Assembly (NCBI GenBank): GCA_013139755.1
Contig: WTAG01000566.1
Coordinates: forward strand, 1-5,864
DNA length: 5,864 nucleotides
Source: Methylomarinum sp.
GTDB taxonomy: Bacteria > Pseudomonadota > Gammaproteobacteria > Methylococcales > Methylomonadaceae
Direction: 5' to 3'
Both the position numbers and the translations under genes were made by a program. This document shows positions 5,787 through 5,864 of the stretch, piece by piece. The notes under the pieces are model-generated. The model had not been told where the DNA came from, did not search any database, and saw only the letters and a program-made list of their open reading frames with translations. Numbering within the stretch: the stretch's first letter is position 1; every line of letters starts with the position of its first letter.

Positions 5787-5864
5787 ATGACAAACAAAAA
5801 AATCTTAGTTTATAGTACTGTTTATCTGAGTTTAGCTCTGGCAAGCAGTCTCAATTACTACACC
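5787..5864 (+). CDS. Start of a divergent gene with a possible signal peptide (partial)
   Basis: The frame from ATG 5787 stays open to the window edge (26 codons): MTNKKILVYSTVYLSLALA, then SSLNYYT. A positively charged start, a hydrophobic run and small residues (ALAS) look like a Sec signal peptide. A strong AGGAGG (5765-5770) lies upstream but 16 nt from the ATG, which is longer than ideal. The start is only 42 bp from the ATG of the OprD-type gene on the other strand, so there is little room for two promoters between them. The minus strand has stops in all three frames here. The product is not recognisable from so few residues. Confidence 0.4.
   Translation, partial: MTNKKILVYSTVYLSLALASSLNYYT

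Overview
The window looks like chromosomal DNA of a fairly AT-rich gammaproteobacterium. The envelope genes are all Gram-negative: a Lol-type lipoprotein and three outer-membrane beta-barrel families (OprB, PF13557 and OprD). The left-edge HEAT-repeat fragment and the porin types would suit an environmental or marine lineage such as Methylococcales or Thiotrichales, but that placement is a guess.

Layout, left to right. Positions 1-160 hold a piece of a HEAT-repeat protein (minus strand) whose 5' side is cut off by a stop. Positions 243-545 hold a heavily decayed plus-strand copy of an OprD-type porin, with no surviving 5' half. A good extended -10 promoter lies inside that relic and points at an intact SYLF/YSC84-domain lipoprotein (667-1230). 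Convergent to it on the minus strand is an intact OprB-type porin (1409-2755), with a perfect 15-bp palindrome just upstream of its start. Next comes a 28-codon scrap of an IS5-type transposase C-terminus (3038-3121), which ends 2 bp from the stop of an intact PF13557 outer-membrane 'transporter' gene (3124-4050, minus). The gap behind that gene carries a second perfect palindrome (4173-4190) and a frameshifted, truncated plus-strand VOC/glyoxalase-fold relic (4197-4376). A minus-strand terminator (4367-4395) closes a second OprD-family porin gene (4395-5744). That gene is full length except for one in-frame TAG at a position where the family normally has Trp. At the right edge a divergent plus-strand reading frame with a signal-peptide-like start (from 5787) leaves the window.

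Functionally this is an outer-membrane permeability locus: three channel-forming families and one envelope lipoprotein. The intact minus-strand porins are separately spaced and do not look like one tight operon. The most distinctive feature is decay. In under 6 kb there are five damaged genes (HEAT fragment, OprD relic, IS5 scrap, VOC relic, amber-interrupted OprD) between intact ones, which suggests repeated insertion and deletion at a porin-rich accessory site. I see no CRISPR array, tRNA, rRNA or phage genes, and no convincing new multi-gene system.
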